A program made the position numbers and the translations under genes. This document shows, piece by piece, positions 7,527 through 15,521 of a stretch of 15,521 nt of DNA. How positions within the stretch are numbered: the stretch's first letter is position 1; each line of letters starts with the position of its first letter. This stretch comes from Thalassiosira profunda. Its lineage: Eukaryota > Bacillariophyta > Thalassiosirophyceae > Thalassiosirales > Thalassiosiraceae. The stretch is taken from contig JALLAP010001478.1 of assembly GCA_036939355.1 (NCBI GenBank), positions 1 through 15,521 on the forward strand. Direction: 5' to 3'. The notes beneath the pieces are model-generated. The model was not told the origin of the DNA and did no database searches. It worked only from the letters and a program-made list of their open reading frames with translations.

Positions 7527-10500
7527 TCAAAAGTACGACGACCTGTTTTTGGACTTCAGCTTCGAGCCCGCCTTCTTTGCCGCAGGTTTCTTGGCGCCGG
7601 ACTTCTTCGCGGCCGGCTTCTTCTGATTGTAGGGATTGCCCTGCTCTGCCTTCTGCGAGAGAGGATCCCGCCCACCGCCACCCGTTTGCCCCGGCAGTTC
7701 CACGGCCAAGAAATCGTCGTCGTCGCCACCGAACTCTCCATCGCTGTCGTCCGGCACATCAATGACAACTTGGCCTCCCGCCTTGGCATCGCCGGCCCCT
7801 TCCGTCTTCCGCTTCTTTTTCGGACGGCTGTCGACGTGCTGCTGCAGATTCTCTGTGGCAATGTACGCAGTGACCGTCCTCACGATGCGATCGCCGTACA
7901 GCTTGATGACGTTCTGGGGAAGCGCGCAGTCCGACAGCTCCTCGATCGACGTCGGAACTTGCATCGCAAGAGTGTTCATCTGGTTTCCGTTCATAATGTT
8001 CCAATCTAAACAAGAAGGCGATTCTGGTGAGATTCTGTTGCGAGATGAGAGTTGAGGAAAGCAATGCCGAAAACAAAAAGACTCACAGAAGACGTTGTTG
8101 CCATTGATCTGCTCCTCTGCCGCCCACATGCTGACAAGCTTCTTGATCTTGGCGTAGAGGGCATCGGTGTGCTTCTTCGGAAGCAACCCTCGTCCGCCGG
8201 TGCGCTTGGCTCCGACCTCCTCATCGACCGAAGATCGTTCCGGGCTGTCGGCCAGATCAATGATGGAGTCATCGCCCTTCTTCGCCTTCTTCTTCGTCTT
8301 CTTCTTGGCTTTGGGTTTCTTGTCGCCGTCGGCCTTGTCCTTCTTCGCCTTCTTCGACGCGGCCTTCGGCTCAGGGGTTTTCTTCACGGGGAACCGGACC
8401 ATGAATTGCTGGCTCCCAGCCTGCACCGCATGCGCCCGGGGCCCAGTGCGCACGTATTCGCTGTTAAACCCCTGGGTGTTGGCAACCGAAACTTCCTCCA
8501 GGACCTTTTCGTAGACGAGCGCGTGGGCGATCGTATCCGCTTCGCTCTTGCTGAACTTCGATCCGTTGCCGTAGCCGGTCAACGTATCGAGGTTCAAGAA
8601 CTTGGTCTGCGTCTTGGCCTTGGTTCCGCGCCAGAGCTCTGTCAGCGAATGCAGGGTGACGCCACGGCCATTCTTCTGCACATCCACGCACTGAAGCAGC
8701 GTCATAAACTCCCTCGCAACTGCCGTCAAGTTCCGATTCTCGGCCACGTTTCCAGCGCGGCAGTTGTCGCACGTCTTGTTGCAACCCACCCTGTCGAAGC
8801 TTTCGCCGAAGAACTGCAGCTGCAGGGTGCGGCGGCACTCGAATTGGTTCTCGCAGTACCGAAGGCAAGTGTAGAGGTGGTCAACCTTGCGCTGCGTGGC
8901 CTGGTTGTTTGGGGCATTCTTCCGAATCATGCTGCAATGGAGTTGAACACGTGTTAGGAATAGTTGCAACTCTGCGGATGCACAAGCAAACAGCGACACA
9001 CCTTTCAAGCTTCTGCTTGTCCTTGTACTGGTAGAACAGGATGCAATCCGCCTTGTTTCCGTCTCTGCCAGCGCGGCCACTCTCCTGGTAGTAGTGGGTG
9101 ATGCTCTTGGGCATGGCAAAGTGCATGACGTATNTCTCTGCCAGCGCGGCCACTCTCCTGGTAGTAGTGGGTGATGCTCTTGGGCATGGCAAAGTGCATG
9201 ACGTATCGCACGTCCGGCTTGTCGATCCCCATGCCAAAGGCGATGGTTGCGCAGAGCACGCTGATTCGCCCCAAGCTCCACTCGCGATGCCGCCTGGACT
9301 TCTCCGCGGGGTCCACATCTGCGTGATAATAGGACACCCGCACGTCGCGAAATCCCTTCTCCCTCAGCTTTTGGTTCAGCTTGTCGCTCAAAGTCTCAGT
9401 GTCCTTTCGACTGAGGCAATAGATGACCCCCGACTCGTTCCGACGCTCGCTGCATTGGTGAGCGAGTGAAATGAAGGTTAGCGAGCGCAAATTAGTTCGA
9501 GATGGTGTCGAATCAAACGAGGAAGATCGTCGACACTTACGCAATGTAGTCAGCAATGATATCGGTAGACTTGCCGTCCTTTCGGCGCACTTCGTAATGC
9601 AGGTTGGGACGGTTGAAGGAGCTTCTAAAGCGGTATTCGTTGCGCATGCCCAGGGCGCGGCACGAATCGTTGACGACCTTCGCGTCGGCGGTGGCTGTCA
9701 GGGCCATGATGGGCACCTTTGGGTAGTCAATGCGCAGCCGCCGCAAGTTGGCGTAGTCTGGACGGAAGTCGTGGCCCCTGATTAGATGAAAGCATCAGAT
9801 GTGAGCATCGGACGAAACGAAGAGCAAGCAACTGCAAAACTTCGACTCTCGTCTTACCAATCACTCAGGCAGTGCGCCTCGTCCACGACGAAACGGCTGA
9901 TCAGGCCTCTCTGGCTCAACGCCGTGAAAATGTTCTTGATCATGTTCGACGCCGCCAATTTCTCTGGCGTGACGTACAGCAGCTTGATCCCGCCGTGGGC
10001 CGGGGGGTTCCTCAGCCGCGCCACAATCTCCTGCTGCTCCCCCTCCCACGCCTGGCTGCCGTTCAGGAAGACCGCCTCCACGCCCAGCTTGGTCATGCTC
10101 GTGACCTGGTCCTCGATGAGCGAGAGGAGGGGGGAGATGACCACCGAGAGGCCCGGGCAGCACCACGCCGGCAGTTGGTAGCACAGGCTCTTGCCTCCCC
10201 CGGTCGGCATGAGGACGAAGGCGTCCTGCCCGCGCATCGCCGCCTCGATTACCTCCTTCTGCCCCGGGCGGAAGCCGGGGTGGCCGAACATCCGCCGGAC
10301 CTCCGCGTAGAAATCCTTCGTATCGCCGCCGGTGCCAAACTCTGCGTGTCCGTCGTACGACGTGGAGCCGTACATGCCATTGTCGTCGCCGTTCCCGTCG
10401 ACCCACTCGAAGAACTCGCACTGCTGCCCCTCGGGCCGGGGGCACTTGTAGAACTGCCGGCCCCCGTTGGCCGCGGTGTTGGCCGTGCGAACGATGCACG

Positions 10501-12103
10501 GCTCGCCGTGGCCCGGGCAGGGCGGCCCGTTGTTGTTGCCTCCGCCGCCATCGAATCCACCACCCCCGCTGTTTCCCATGCCGTCGACCCACTCGAAGAA
10601 ATCGCATTGCTCGTTTTGGGGCATGTTACAGGTGTAAAACTGCCGGCCGGGGTTCGTTGCGGTCTGCGATGTCTGCGTGGCGCAGGGCTTGTTGTGCCCC
10701 GGGCACAGAGGCGGCGCACCATTCCCACCGCCTGCATTGCTGTTGTTGAAGCCGTCATTGCCGTATCCTCCGTTGTCAAACCCTCCGTTGCCTCCCCCAT
10801 TGTTGAACCCGCCGTAATCGTTCTGGGGGTGGGTTCCAAACCCACCCCCCTGATTGTTGTTGTAGCTCTGCCCATGGTTGCCCTGGAAGCTGTTGTCGTA
10901 GCTCTCCCCAAACGTGGACGCCCCGCCCCCGCGCCCAGTCTGATAATTGTCGTAGCTCTCCCCGAAGGTGGCGCCGTTGCCGCTGCTCGGATAATCGGGC
11001 TGGTGCGAGTGGCCGTACTTGTTTCCCCCGTAGGACGAGGGGTTGTTGTTTCCCCCGTAGTCTCCTCCCGCGTAGCCGTCTCCCCCGTTGATCGTGCGCA
11101 GGGGCGACCTGCTGCCCCCCTGATTGTTCGACTGCTGCCAGTTGTTGCCCCCCTGGTTATTCGATTGCTGCTGCCAATTGTTGGAGGACGGCGCGGGGTA
11201 CGGCGAGGGCTGGGACGAGGCCGCGCGCAGGCGGGAGACGTCGAGGTCCAAATTCGCAAACTCGTCGTCGTCCCCCCCAAAGTCGTCGTCGCCGAACTCG
11301 GCCTCCCCGCCCGGGGGCGAGGTGGACACCCTCGCCTGCTGCTGTTGCTGCTGCTGTGGAGGGTTTGGATGCGTGTTTCTATTACCATTGTCCCATTTGC
11401 CACCATTGGCATTGGACGCGGGGGCCGATGGGGGCGGCTCGCACTCGTCGTCGTAATCAAAGGCATTGGACGGATCCTGCGTGAGCTGGAAATCCGAGGC
11501 CGAGTTGTTCAGCATGTTCGACGACGGTGCATTGCCATTTCTCATGGGGGCATTGCGCTGCGCATTATTTGGATTGGAGGAGCCACCTGCGCCATGGGGA
11601 TTGGACCGCGCAGGGGGCGGTGGCTTTGCGGAACTATTGTTGCCGTAGGGGTTATTGGACGGCGGTGCGATCCCCGCACCGCTCCCCGCCTGATTCGGCT
11701 GGGGCGCAAACGAGCTCGTCCCTCCCCCACCATTCTCCCGCTTGCGCGGCTCCTGCCCCGGTGCAGGCGCGGGGGGCAACGACTCTCGCCTGCGGTGCAG
11801 TTCCCGGCTTGAATCGACTGCCGCGCGAATCCCGCCCAACGGCACGATGCCGCCGCCACCTGAATTGGCGCCGTCGACGAATTTATATTGCCGCTGCCCG
11901 GTGCCCCCGCCGTTGCCCTCGTGGCGCTGCCGCCACAGGCCCTCGAACTTCGAATTTCCAGCTGAGTCGACCGAGTATTGAAACGCCGACTCCACCCCAC
12001 ATTCATTGCCGGTTCCACCATTGCCGACGCCCGGGCGCGGCCGCCGCCGTCGCGACACGGCCTGCTCCTCCTCCCGCAGCCACCGAGAGAGGTTGTTCTG
12101 CAT
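7527..12103 (-). CDS. BLM-type RecQ DNA helicase with two N-terminal GRF zinc fingers
   Basis: There are five exons on the minus strand: 12103-9858, 9777-9541, 9449-9002, 8931-8087 and 8005-7527. The introns are 80, 91, 70 and 81 nt. With the repeat at 9062-9206 counted once, the frame closes to 1393 residues. Residues 1-460 are disordered and rich in N, G, Q, S and P. Two GRF zinc fingers follow (about 462-508 and 524-568), each with CPGH...C, GRQFY.C and QC.FFEWVD. The helicase domain starts near 600: [11 protein letters not shown], Walker A PTGGGKS (about 630), DEAH box (741-744), [15 protein letters not shown] and motif [12 protein letters not shown]. The RQC zinc cysteines are C985, C1003, C1007 and C1010, followed by a winged helix. 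An HRDC domain ends near the split codon at the last intron. The tail is acidic and then basic (KKPAAKK repeats), likely nuclear. RecQ proteins unwind D-loops, Holliday junctions and G4 DNA during recombination repair. The ATG at 12103 begins MQNNLSRWL. An upstream open stretch looks like UTR. Confidence 0.92.
9062..9206. repeat. Exact 72-nt direct repeat around a single N (unmerged assembly overlap)
   Basis: 9062-9133 and 9135-9206 are identical over 72 nt, with N at 9134 between them. The repeat falls in RecQ exon 3 at motif VI (the stretch coding for [20 protein letters not shown]). Taken literally, it duplicates this motif and shifts the frame. Counting one copy gives the standard RecQ sequence running into [13 protein letters not shown]. 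Confidence 0.95.
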
Positions 12104-12753
12104 CGTTGCCGGCCGGGGGAGTGGAGGAAGGGCCCGGGGCCTGTCGCCTGAACCGCCTGAACCGGCGCGGAAAAAATGGCGCTGGGTGGGTCGCGAGATC
12201 AAGACAAAGGTAAGTCGCGCCCGACTAATTTCGCCCTCCGGAGTGTTGGACCCCGCCCTCCGCCCTACACTGTACTCCCCTGCGTCCCAGCAAATCCGCC
12301 ACGCTCGTAGATATGCATTGCAGAAAGTAATGAGAAGTGGTTTGTTTCGCAGAAATGAAGTTGCAATCCAGAGGATTGGCCTCTCAAGCATTGCAATACA
12401 TAAACTACCGATGCAATTGGTGAGTCAAGTAGTGTTATCTGTTCAACTTGTATCCCCGCGCCTCGCAACACAGTCCTCAAGTTGCAAGTTGCATTATCTA
12501 TCCACTGCCGACGCTTGGATAATTTGTGGAGAAATACAAACCGCTCCTGCAGCCAACAATCCGTATCCTTTGTGTGAATTGTACTCCAACGGGTATTGTG
12601 TTTTTACGATCAGTCTCCACGGAGCGCCCTCCGCAGATCTTGGCACCCAACTACCTCTGCATCTATCTCCCCCCTGTTTACAACGACACTCAATATTGTA
12701 CTTATAGTTTGCTCGTCCCCGCATCCTCTCTAAATCCCCGCCCTCATCTCTCT
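12104..12753. other. Intergenic region upstream of RecQ, downstream of ACBP
   Basis: These 650 nt should hold the RecQ promoter and 5' UTR plus the ACBP 3' UTR. No minus-strand coding frame looks real. ATTGCA/TTGCAA words cluster at 12317-12322, 12361-12367, 12390-12397 (the palindrome ATTGCAAT) and 12482-12487. On the plus strand, an ATG in strong context (AAAAAATGG, ATG at 12176) is followed by a consensus donor (AAAG|GTAAGT, GT at 12210), but no downstream exon gives a convincing protein. The stretch 12500-12753 shows nothing I recognise. Confidence 0.4.
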
Positions 12754-13053
12754 TCATTCTGCCGCCAGCAAATCCTCCACCGGCTGCCCAACCAATTCCT
12801 TCGCCAACTCCACGTACGCCTCCCGCGCCTCCTCCGGGCTCTTCCCGTCCTCCGCCGCCCACGCGTCCCACTTCATCCGCCCGTCGATGTTGAACATTCC
12901 CGGCCGGGCCGGGCGCTGGGCGCTCTCGGTGGTGGCGCGCTTGTAGAGGCCGTAGAGTTTGAGCTTGTCCGCGCGGGAGGAGGGCCGCGCCGCGGGCGTG
13001 CTCTTGTCGCCGACGAGGGCGGCGACCTTCTCGAAATTGGCTGCGGATACCAT
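12754..13053 (-). CDS. Acyl-CoA-binding protein (small, single ACBP domain)
   Basis: The protein is 99 residues in one exon, the usual size of the free 10-kDa ACBP. It binds medium- and long-chain acyl-CoA esters and carries them between cytosolic pools. The four-helix-bundle signature is complete: NFEKVAALV in helix 1, KLKLYGLYKRAT in helix 2, then RPGMFNIDGRMKWDAW and EEAREAYVELAKELVG. The ligand residues are conserved: Y34 and K38 (animal Y28, K32), K61 in MKWDAW (K54) and Y80 (Y73). The start at 13053 (MVSAANFEK) puts the domain at the protein's very N-terminus with no signal peptide, so the protein is probably cytosolic. The frame continues upstream, but without family similarity. It is divergent from the plastid YbaB gene, with 450 nt between the ATGs. 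Confidence 0.94.
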   Translation of the reverse strand: MVSAANFEKVAALVGDKSTPAARPSSRADKLKLYGLYKRATTESAQRPARPGMFNIDGRMKWDAWAAEDGKSPEEAREAYVELAKELVGQPVEDLLAAE

Positions 13054-13503
13054 GCTAGCTTGCACGCTGTGTGTGTGCGTGTCGGGTGTTGGTTTGAAGA
13101 TATTTCCTCTTATCCTCTTCACAGACAATTCCATAGAGGAACACATAATAAATTTGGAGGGAAGCAAAGTGGCATCTCTTCCGTCTTCCATTCGTCTTCG
13201 ACAGGCAGAACCGACACCCAATCCCCTGGCGGCGCCACCTCCTCTACTCCCCCTCGCACCGCGCTGCCTACTCTAACGCATCCGACGGACGGGACTCTGC
13301 GTGTCGGCTGCGCCTGCAACATCCTGCGATCTGGTGATGTTCGGCTGCCGATAGCATTTGTACCCATCACCCATCACGCGTGTCACGTGGGTGAGATATC
13401 TCCATTGCAACTATTGCATCGACAGTGTCACACGGCTTCATTTCGCCATTGCAAAGCGCATCCAGCGGCTATCCAACTGCTCATTTGCAAAGCTGACATC
13501 GCC
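13054..13503. promoter_or_regulatory. Divergent promoter region between ACBP and YbaB/EbfC genes
   Basis: These 450 nt contain no credible gene. The 120 nt before the YbaB ATG hold a CACGTG palindrome (G-box/E-box, 13384-13389) and four related words: ATTGCAA at 13404-13410, ATTGCAT at 13413-13419, ATTGCAA at 13448-13454 and TTTGCAA at 13484-13490. Both are plausible transcription-factor sites by composition and clustering. No factor is identified. The ACBP-proximal half shows only a short TG-rich run (13068-13090). Confidence 0.4.
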
Positions 13504-14166
13504 ATGCGCGCCGCGGCGATCTTCTGGATATTTGGGGCCACTGCCCTCCCGAATCGGCCGCCCATCACCTCGGCATTCACCATCCCACAATCGAGGCAAC
13601 GCCGTGCATCACACCGCAACACCAACACGGAGCTACGCGCGTTGCCGCCGTTCAATTGGTTCTTCCAGAAAAGCGACGGCGATGCTGCAAAGGGAGATGC
13701 AAACGATTTTGCGGGAAAGTCGGCCAAGGAGGCAGAGACGATGCAGCGCACGGCCAAGATGATGGAGGACCACCGCCGATCGCAGGAGGCCGCGGAACGC
13801 ACGGCCGCTATTATGGACGAGCTCTCCGCTGCGACGGTGGTGGGGAAGAGCAAGGGCGGGGCGGGCGGGGGCATCGCCCTCGGCGGGGACGGCCGAAAGG
13901 GAGGCGTCAAAGTCACGTTCGACGGCCACCAGCGCCCAGTGGCTGCGGAAGTGGACCCCAATTTTCTATTCTCGGCGTCCGCGTCCGAGTTCCAGGGCGG
14001 CGTGCTTTCGATCGACGAGCTGAACGAGGCGATCGCGGAGGCGATGGAAGACGGCTACAAGCAGGGTGGCAAGCTGGCGGAAGAGAAGATCAAAGGGCTG
14101 TATGAGCAACTTGGACTGCCGAGAGAGCCTCCGTCGCTTCCCGACGACGAGGAGCAGAAGAGATAG
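13504..14166 (+). CDS. Plastid-targeted YbaB/EbfC-family nucleoid-associated protein
   Basis: The protein has 220 residues in one exon. The ATG at 13504 opens a bipartite plastid presequence: hydrophobic signal peptide (AAAIFWIFGATAL), then ITSA|FTIP at 21-28, which resembles the 'ASAF' cleavage motif of red-lineage complex plastids with phenylalanine at +1. A basic, Ser/Arg/Asn-rich transit stretch to about residue 45 follows. The mature domain (about 70-205) has the YbaB layout: helix ETMQRTAKMMEDHRRSQEAA, then ELSAATVVGKSKGGAGGGIA, then strand GVKVTFDGHQRPVAAEVDPN, then LNEAIAEAMEDGYKQGGKLA. YbaB/EbfC proteins form a tweezer-shaped dimer that binds DNA and coats bacterial nucleoids. In this alga it probably acts on the plastid genome. 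A Gly/Lys-rich insert (about 115-138) between helix and strand is longer than in bacterial members. It ends 173 nt from the convergent Msp1 gene. Confidence 0.87.
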   Translation: MRAAAIFWIFGATALPNRPPITSAFTIPQSRQRRASHRNTNTELRALPPFNWFFQKSDGDAAKGDANDFAGKSAKEAETMQRTAKMMEDHRRSQEAAERTAAIMDELSAATVVGKSKGGAGGGIALGGDGRKGGVKVTFDGHQRPVAAEVDPNFLFSASASEFQGGVLSIDELNEAIAEAMEDGYKQGGKLAEEKIKGLYEQLGLPREPPSLPDDEEQKR

Positions 14167-14339
14167 AAAACAGCATGCACTCGTTATCGGACGAGCCTCT
14201 GGAGTAGACTGTATTTAGCTATCAACAAGCAATCATACACGGATCGCGAGGTTACTCGCCTGTTGCCTGAGATGAGGAGGTGTGATTGCGGGCAATTCGT
14301 ACAGTACTAGTGAGTTATCGTTATCAGATACCGTATACA

Positions 14340-15521
14340 TCACGACATATCGGGAATGTCGGCACTGGACGGAGTGTCAGGATCATTCTCCATCGAGGAA
14401 GCTGCGGCAGCCATGGCCATCGCCATGAGCTGTTGCATGTCCACATTGGCCAGCTGATCGTTCAAGTTTCGATCACCATCCTCCTGCCGCCGTCGCCCCG
14501 CCTTCCTGTCGCTCCTAGCGGCCTCCCTCGATATGTCCGCTTCCATGGCCGCCCTCTCCTCGCGACCCCTCAGAAATTCCTTCTTGTGGAACTGCCTCGC
14601 CGAATCGCCCGTTCGCCCTACCTTTTGCAAGGCCAGCAGGAAGTCGTCCTCGTTGACCGGGCGGGCCTTCGATCCTCGTGCCGGGAAGCCGCTCGATGTC
14701 CGCCGCAATGCCTTTCCGTTGCTATTGCCGTCGCCGATGCCCACCGCGCGCTGCGACGCCCTCGTCGTCATCTCCCTCACCGGCTCCCACGCCGCGGCCC
14801 GGCACAGCTCCTTCAGGTCGCTTCCCGAATACCCCTCCGTCAACCGCGCCAGTTTCGGGAGGAAGTCCCTCGCCGACGGCGTCATATCCTGCTTTTGTAG
14901 GAAGAGTTGCAGCAATTGCAGGCGAGATTGAAAGGGCGGCAGCGGCACCTCGAACGATCGCGGGAGGCGTCGCAAGATTGCAGGATCGATGTCAAACGGA
15001 CGGTTGGTCGCCCCCAGGACGATGATGGGAGGCGTCGGCAGCAGCGGTGGCTCGGTATCGTATGTCTCCGCTGCACCGCCATCCTCTCCGCCGCCCAAAC
15101 CGACCCTCCAGTTGTTGTTGGCATCGGCATCGGCCGAGCTGCCCTTTCTCCGCTCGCTCAACAGCCCGTCCCACAGCGTCAAAAACTCGCTCTTCATGCT
15201 GCTCACGGCGCTCCCCTCGGTCCCGTCCCTTGCAGAAAGGAAGGCGTCAATCTCGTCGATAAAGACTACGCTGGGCGCCAACTTGCGCGCCAGCTGAAAC
15301 GTCGCGGAAATCATCTTGTTGCTCTCCCCGAACCACTTGTTCATGATCGTCGAGAGCTGGACGTTGACAAAGGTTGCATGCGATTCCTTGGCAATGGCTG
15401 CGACGGTGCAAATGAGATGAAAATAAGGTGGGTGCATGAATGCAAAGCAAATCAAAACATGGGTTGCCTCACCCTTGGCAATCATGGTCTTGCCAGTGCC
15501 CGGCGGACCGTACAGCAATAT
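14340..15521 (-). CDS. Msp1/ATAD1-type AAA ATPase, C-terminal part, cut by window edge
   Basis: The exons are 15521-15473 (partial) and 15397-14340, with a 75-nt GTGAGG..GCAG intron. The visible part is about 368 residues and begins just before Walker A (LLYGPPGTGKT). It continues through AKAIAKESHATFVNVQLSTI, NKWFGESNKMISATF, Walker B VVFIDEIDAFLSARD, sensor 1 GATNRP, the arginine region DPAILRRLPRSFEVPLP and the lid motif GYSGSDLKELCRAAA. KW(F/Y)GES and RRxPxxF are typical of Msp1/ATAD1, the outer-membrane ATPases that extract mistargeted tail-anchored proteins from mitochondria and peroxisomes. The N-terminal membrane anchor would lie beyond the window, so related meiotic-clade AAA proteins cannot be fully excluded. 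Two oddities: a roughly 40-residue Gly/Asp/Asn-rich insert between the WDGLLSE helix and sensor 1, and a charged, then Met/Ala-rich C-terminal extension ending in SSADIPDMS. Confidence 0.87.
   Translation of the reverse strand: MLLYGPPGTGKTMIAKGEATHVLICFAFMHPPYFHLICTVAAIAKESHATFVNVQLSTIMNKWFGESNKMISATFQLARKLAPSVVFIDEIDAFLSARDGTEGSAVSSMKSEFLTLWDGLLSERRKGSSADADANNNWRVGLGGGEDGGAAETYDTEPPLLPTPPIIVLGATNRPFDIDPAILRRLPRSFEVPLPPFQSRLQLLQLFLQKQDMTPSARDFLPKLARLTEGYSGSDLKELCRAAAWEPVREMTTRASQRAVGIGDGNSNGKALRRTSSGFPARGSKARPVNEDDFLLALQKVGRTGDSARQFHKKEFLRGREERAAMEADISREAARSDRKAGRRRQEDGDRNLNDQLANVDMQQLMAMAMAAAASSMENDPDTPSSADIPDMS

Noticed and set aside
7106..7765. Plus-strand frame of 219 codons between the oxygenase and RecQ
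   Set aside because: It runs antisense over the RecQ C-terminus and the oxygenase start and has no domain character.
9872..11812. Long plus-strand open frame (646 codons) opposite RecQ exon 1
   Set aside because: It lies antisense to well-supported zinc fingers and helicase motifs. Its Val/Arg/Ala-rich product looks like the complement of GC-rich repeat codons, with no recognisable domain.
12080..12103. PIP-box (PCNA binding) in MQNNLSRWL at the RecQ N-terminus
   Set aside because: Q-x-x-L-x-x-W-L only loosely fits the consensus, which needs two aromatic residues at the end.
12104..12391. N-terminal extension of RecQ to 12391
   Set aside because: The frame is open but the sequence has no RecQ similarity and begins at a non-conserved point. 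MQNNLSRWL at 12103 is the more plausible start.
12526..13503. Upstream extension of the YbaB frame to 12526
   Set aside because: It would overlap ACBP on the other strand and would bury the signal peptide and plastid motif in mid-protein. The ATG at 13504 explains both.
1..15521. Mobile element, defence system, CRISPR array or RNA gene
   Set aside because: Read on both strands, I found no transposase or integrase motifs, terminal repeats, spaced repeats, tRNA-like cloverleaf or rRNA segments. The gene set is ordinary eukaryotic housekeeping.

Overview
The window is nuclear DNA from a photosynthetic eukaryote, most likely a stramenopile or other alga with a red-lineage secondary plastid. Ten protein genes lie on both strands with no operons. 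Seven spliceosomal introns with GT..AG borders are visible, 67-91 nt long. The partners are eukaryote-specific: RNA polymerase III subunit RPC5, an ALG7/DPAGT1-type enzyme, a BLM-type RecQ and an Msp1/ATAD1-type AAA ATPase. Two proteins carry presequences of the complex-plastid kind. One is a YbaB/EbfC protein with an ER signal peptide followed by a 'TSAF' cleavage motif. The other is a thylakoid-lumen protein with a signal peptide followed by a twin-arginine lumen signal. I cannot name the species.

Layout: 1-283 (-) start of ALG7/DPAGT1; 482-1249 (+) conserved algal lumen protein; 1321-2863 (-) RPC5; 3259-4353 (+) DUF616 glycosyltransferase-like gene broken by three single-base frameshifts; 4716-6174 (+) three-exon protein with an N-terminal SUMO-interacting motif; 6276-7169 (-) 2OG-Fe(II) oxygenase of the TIGR02466 type; 7527-12103 (-) five-exon RecQ helicase with two N-terminal GRF zinc fingers; 12754-13053 (-) acyl-CoA-binding protein; 13504-14166 (+) plastid YbaB/EbfC; 14340 to the window end (-) Msp1/ATAD1 C-terminal part.

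The genes do not form one pathway. They are ordinary housekeeping functions: ER N-glycan synthesis, plastid lumen and nucleoid, Pol III transcription, Golgi glycosylation, DNA repair, lipid carriage and mitochondrial protein quality control. RecQ and the SIM protein may both act in the nucleus, but nothing in the sequence links them.

Two places need care. At 1652 and at 9134 a single N is flanked by two exact copies of the same 72 nt, which looks like unmerged contig overlap. Each falsely frameshifts a gene (RPC5 and RecQ), and counting one copy only restores both reading frames. I see no defence system, mobile element, CRISPR array, rRNA or tRNA. The most unusual real features are the RecQ domain architecture, the SIM/SUMO-site protein and the clustered frameshifts in the DUF616 gene.
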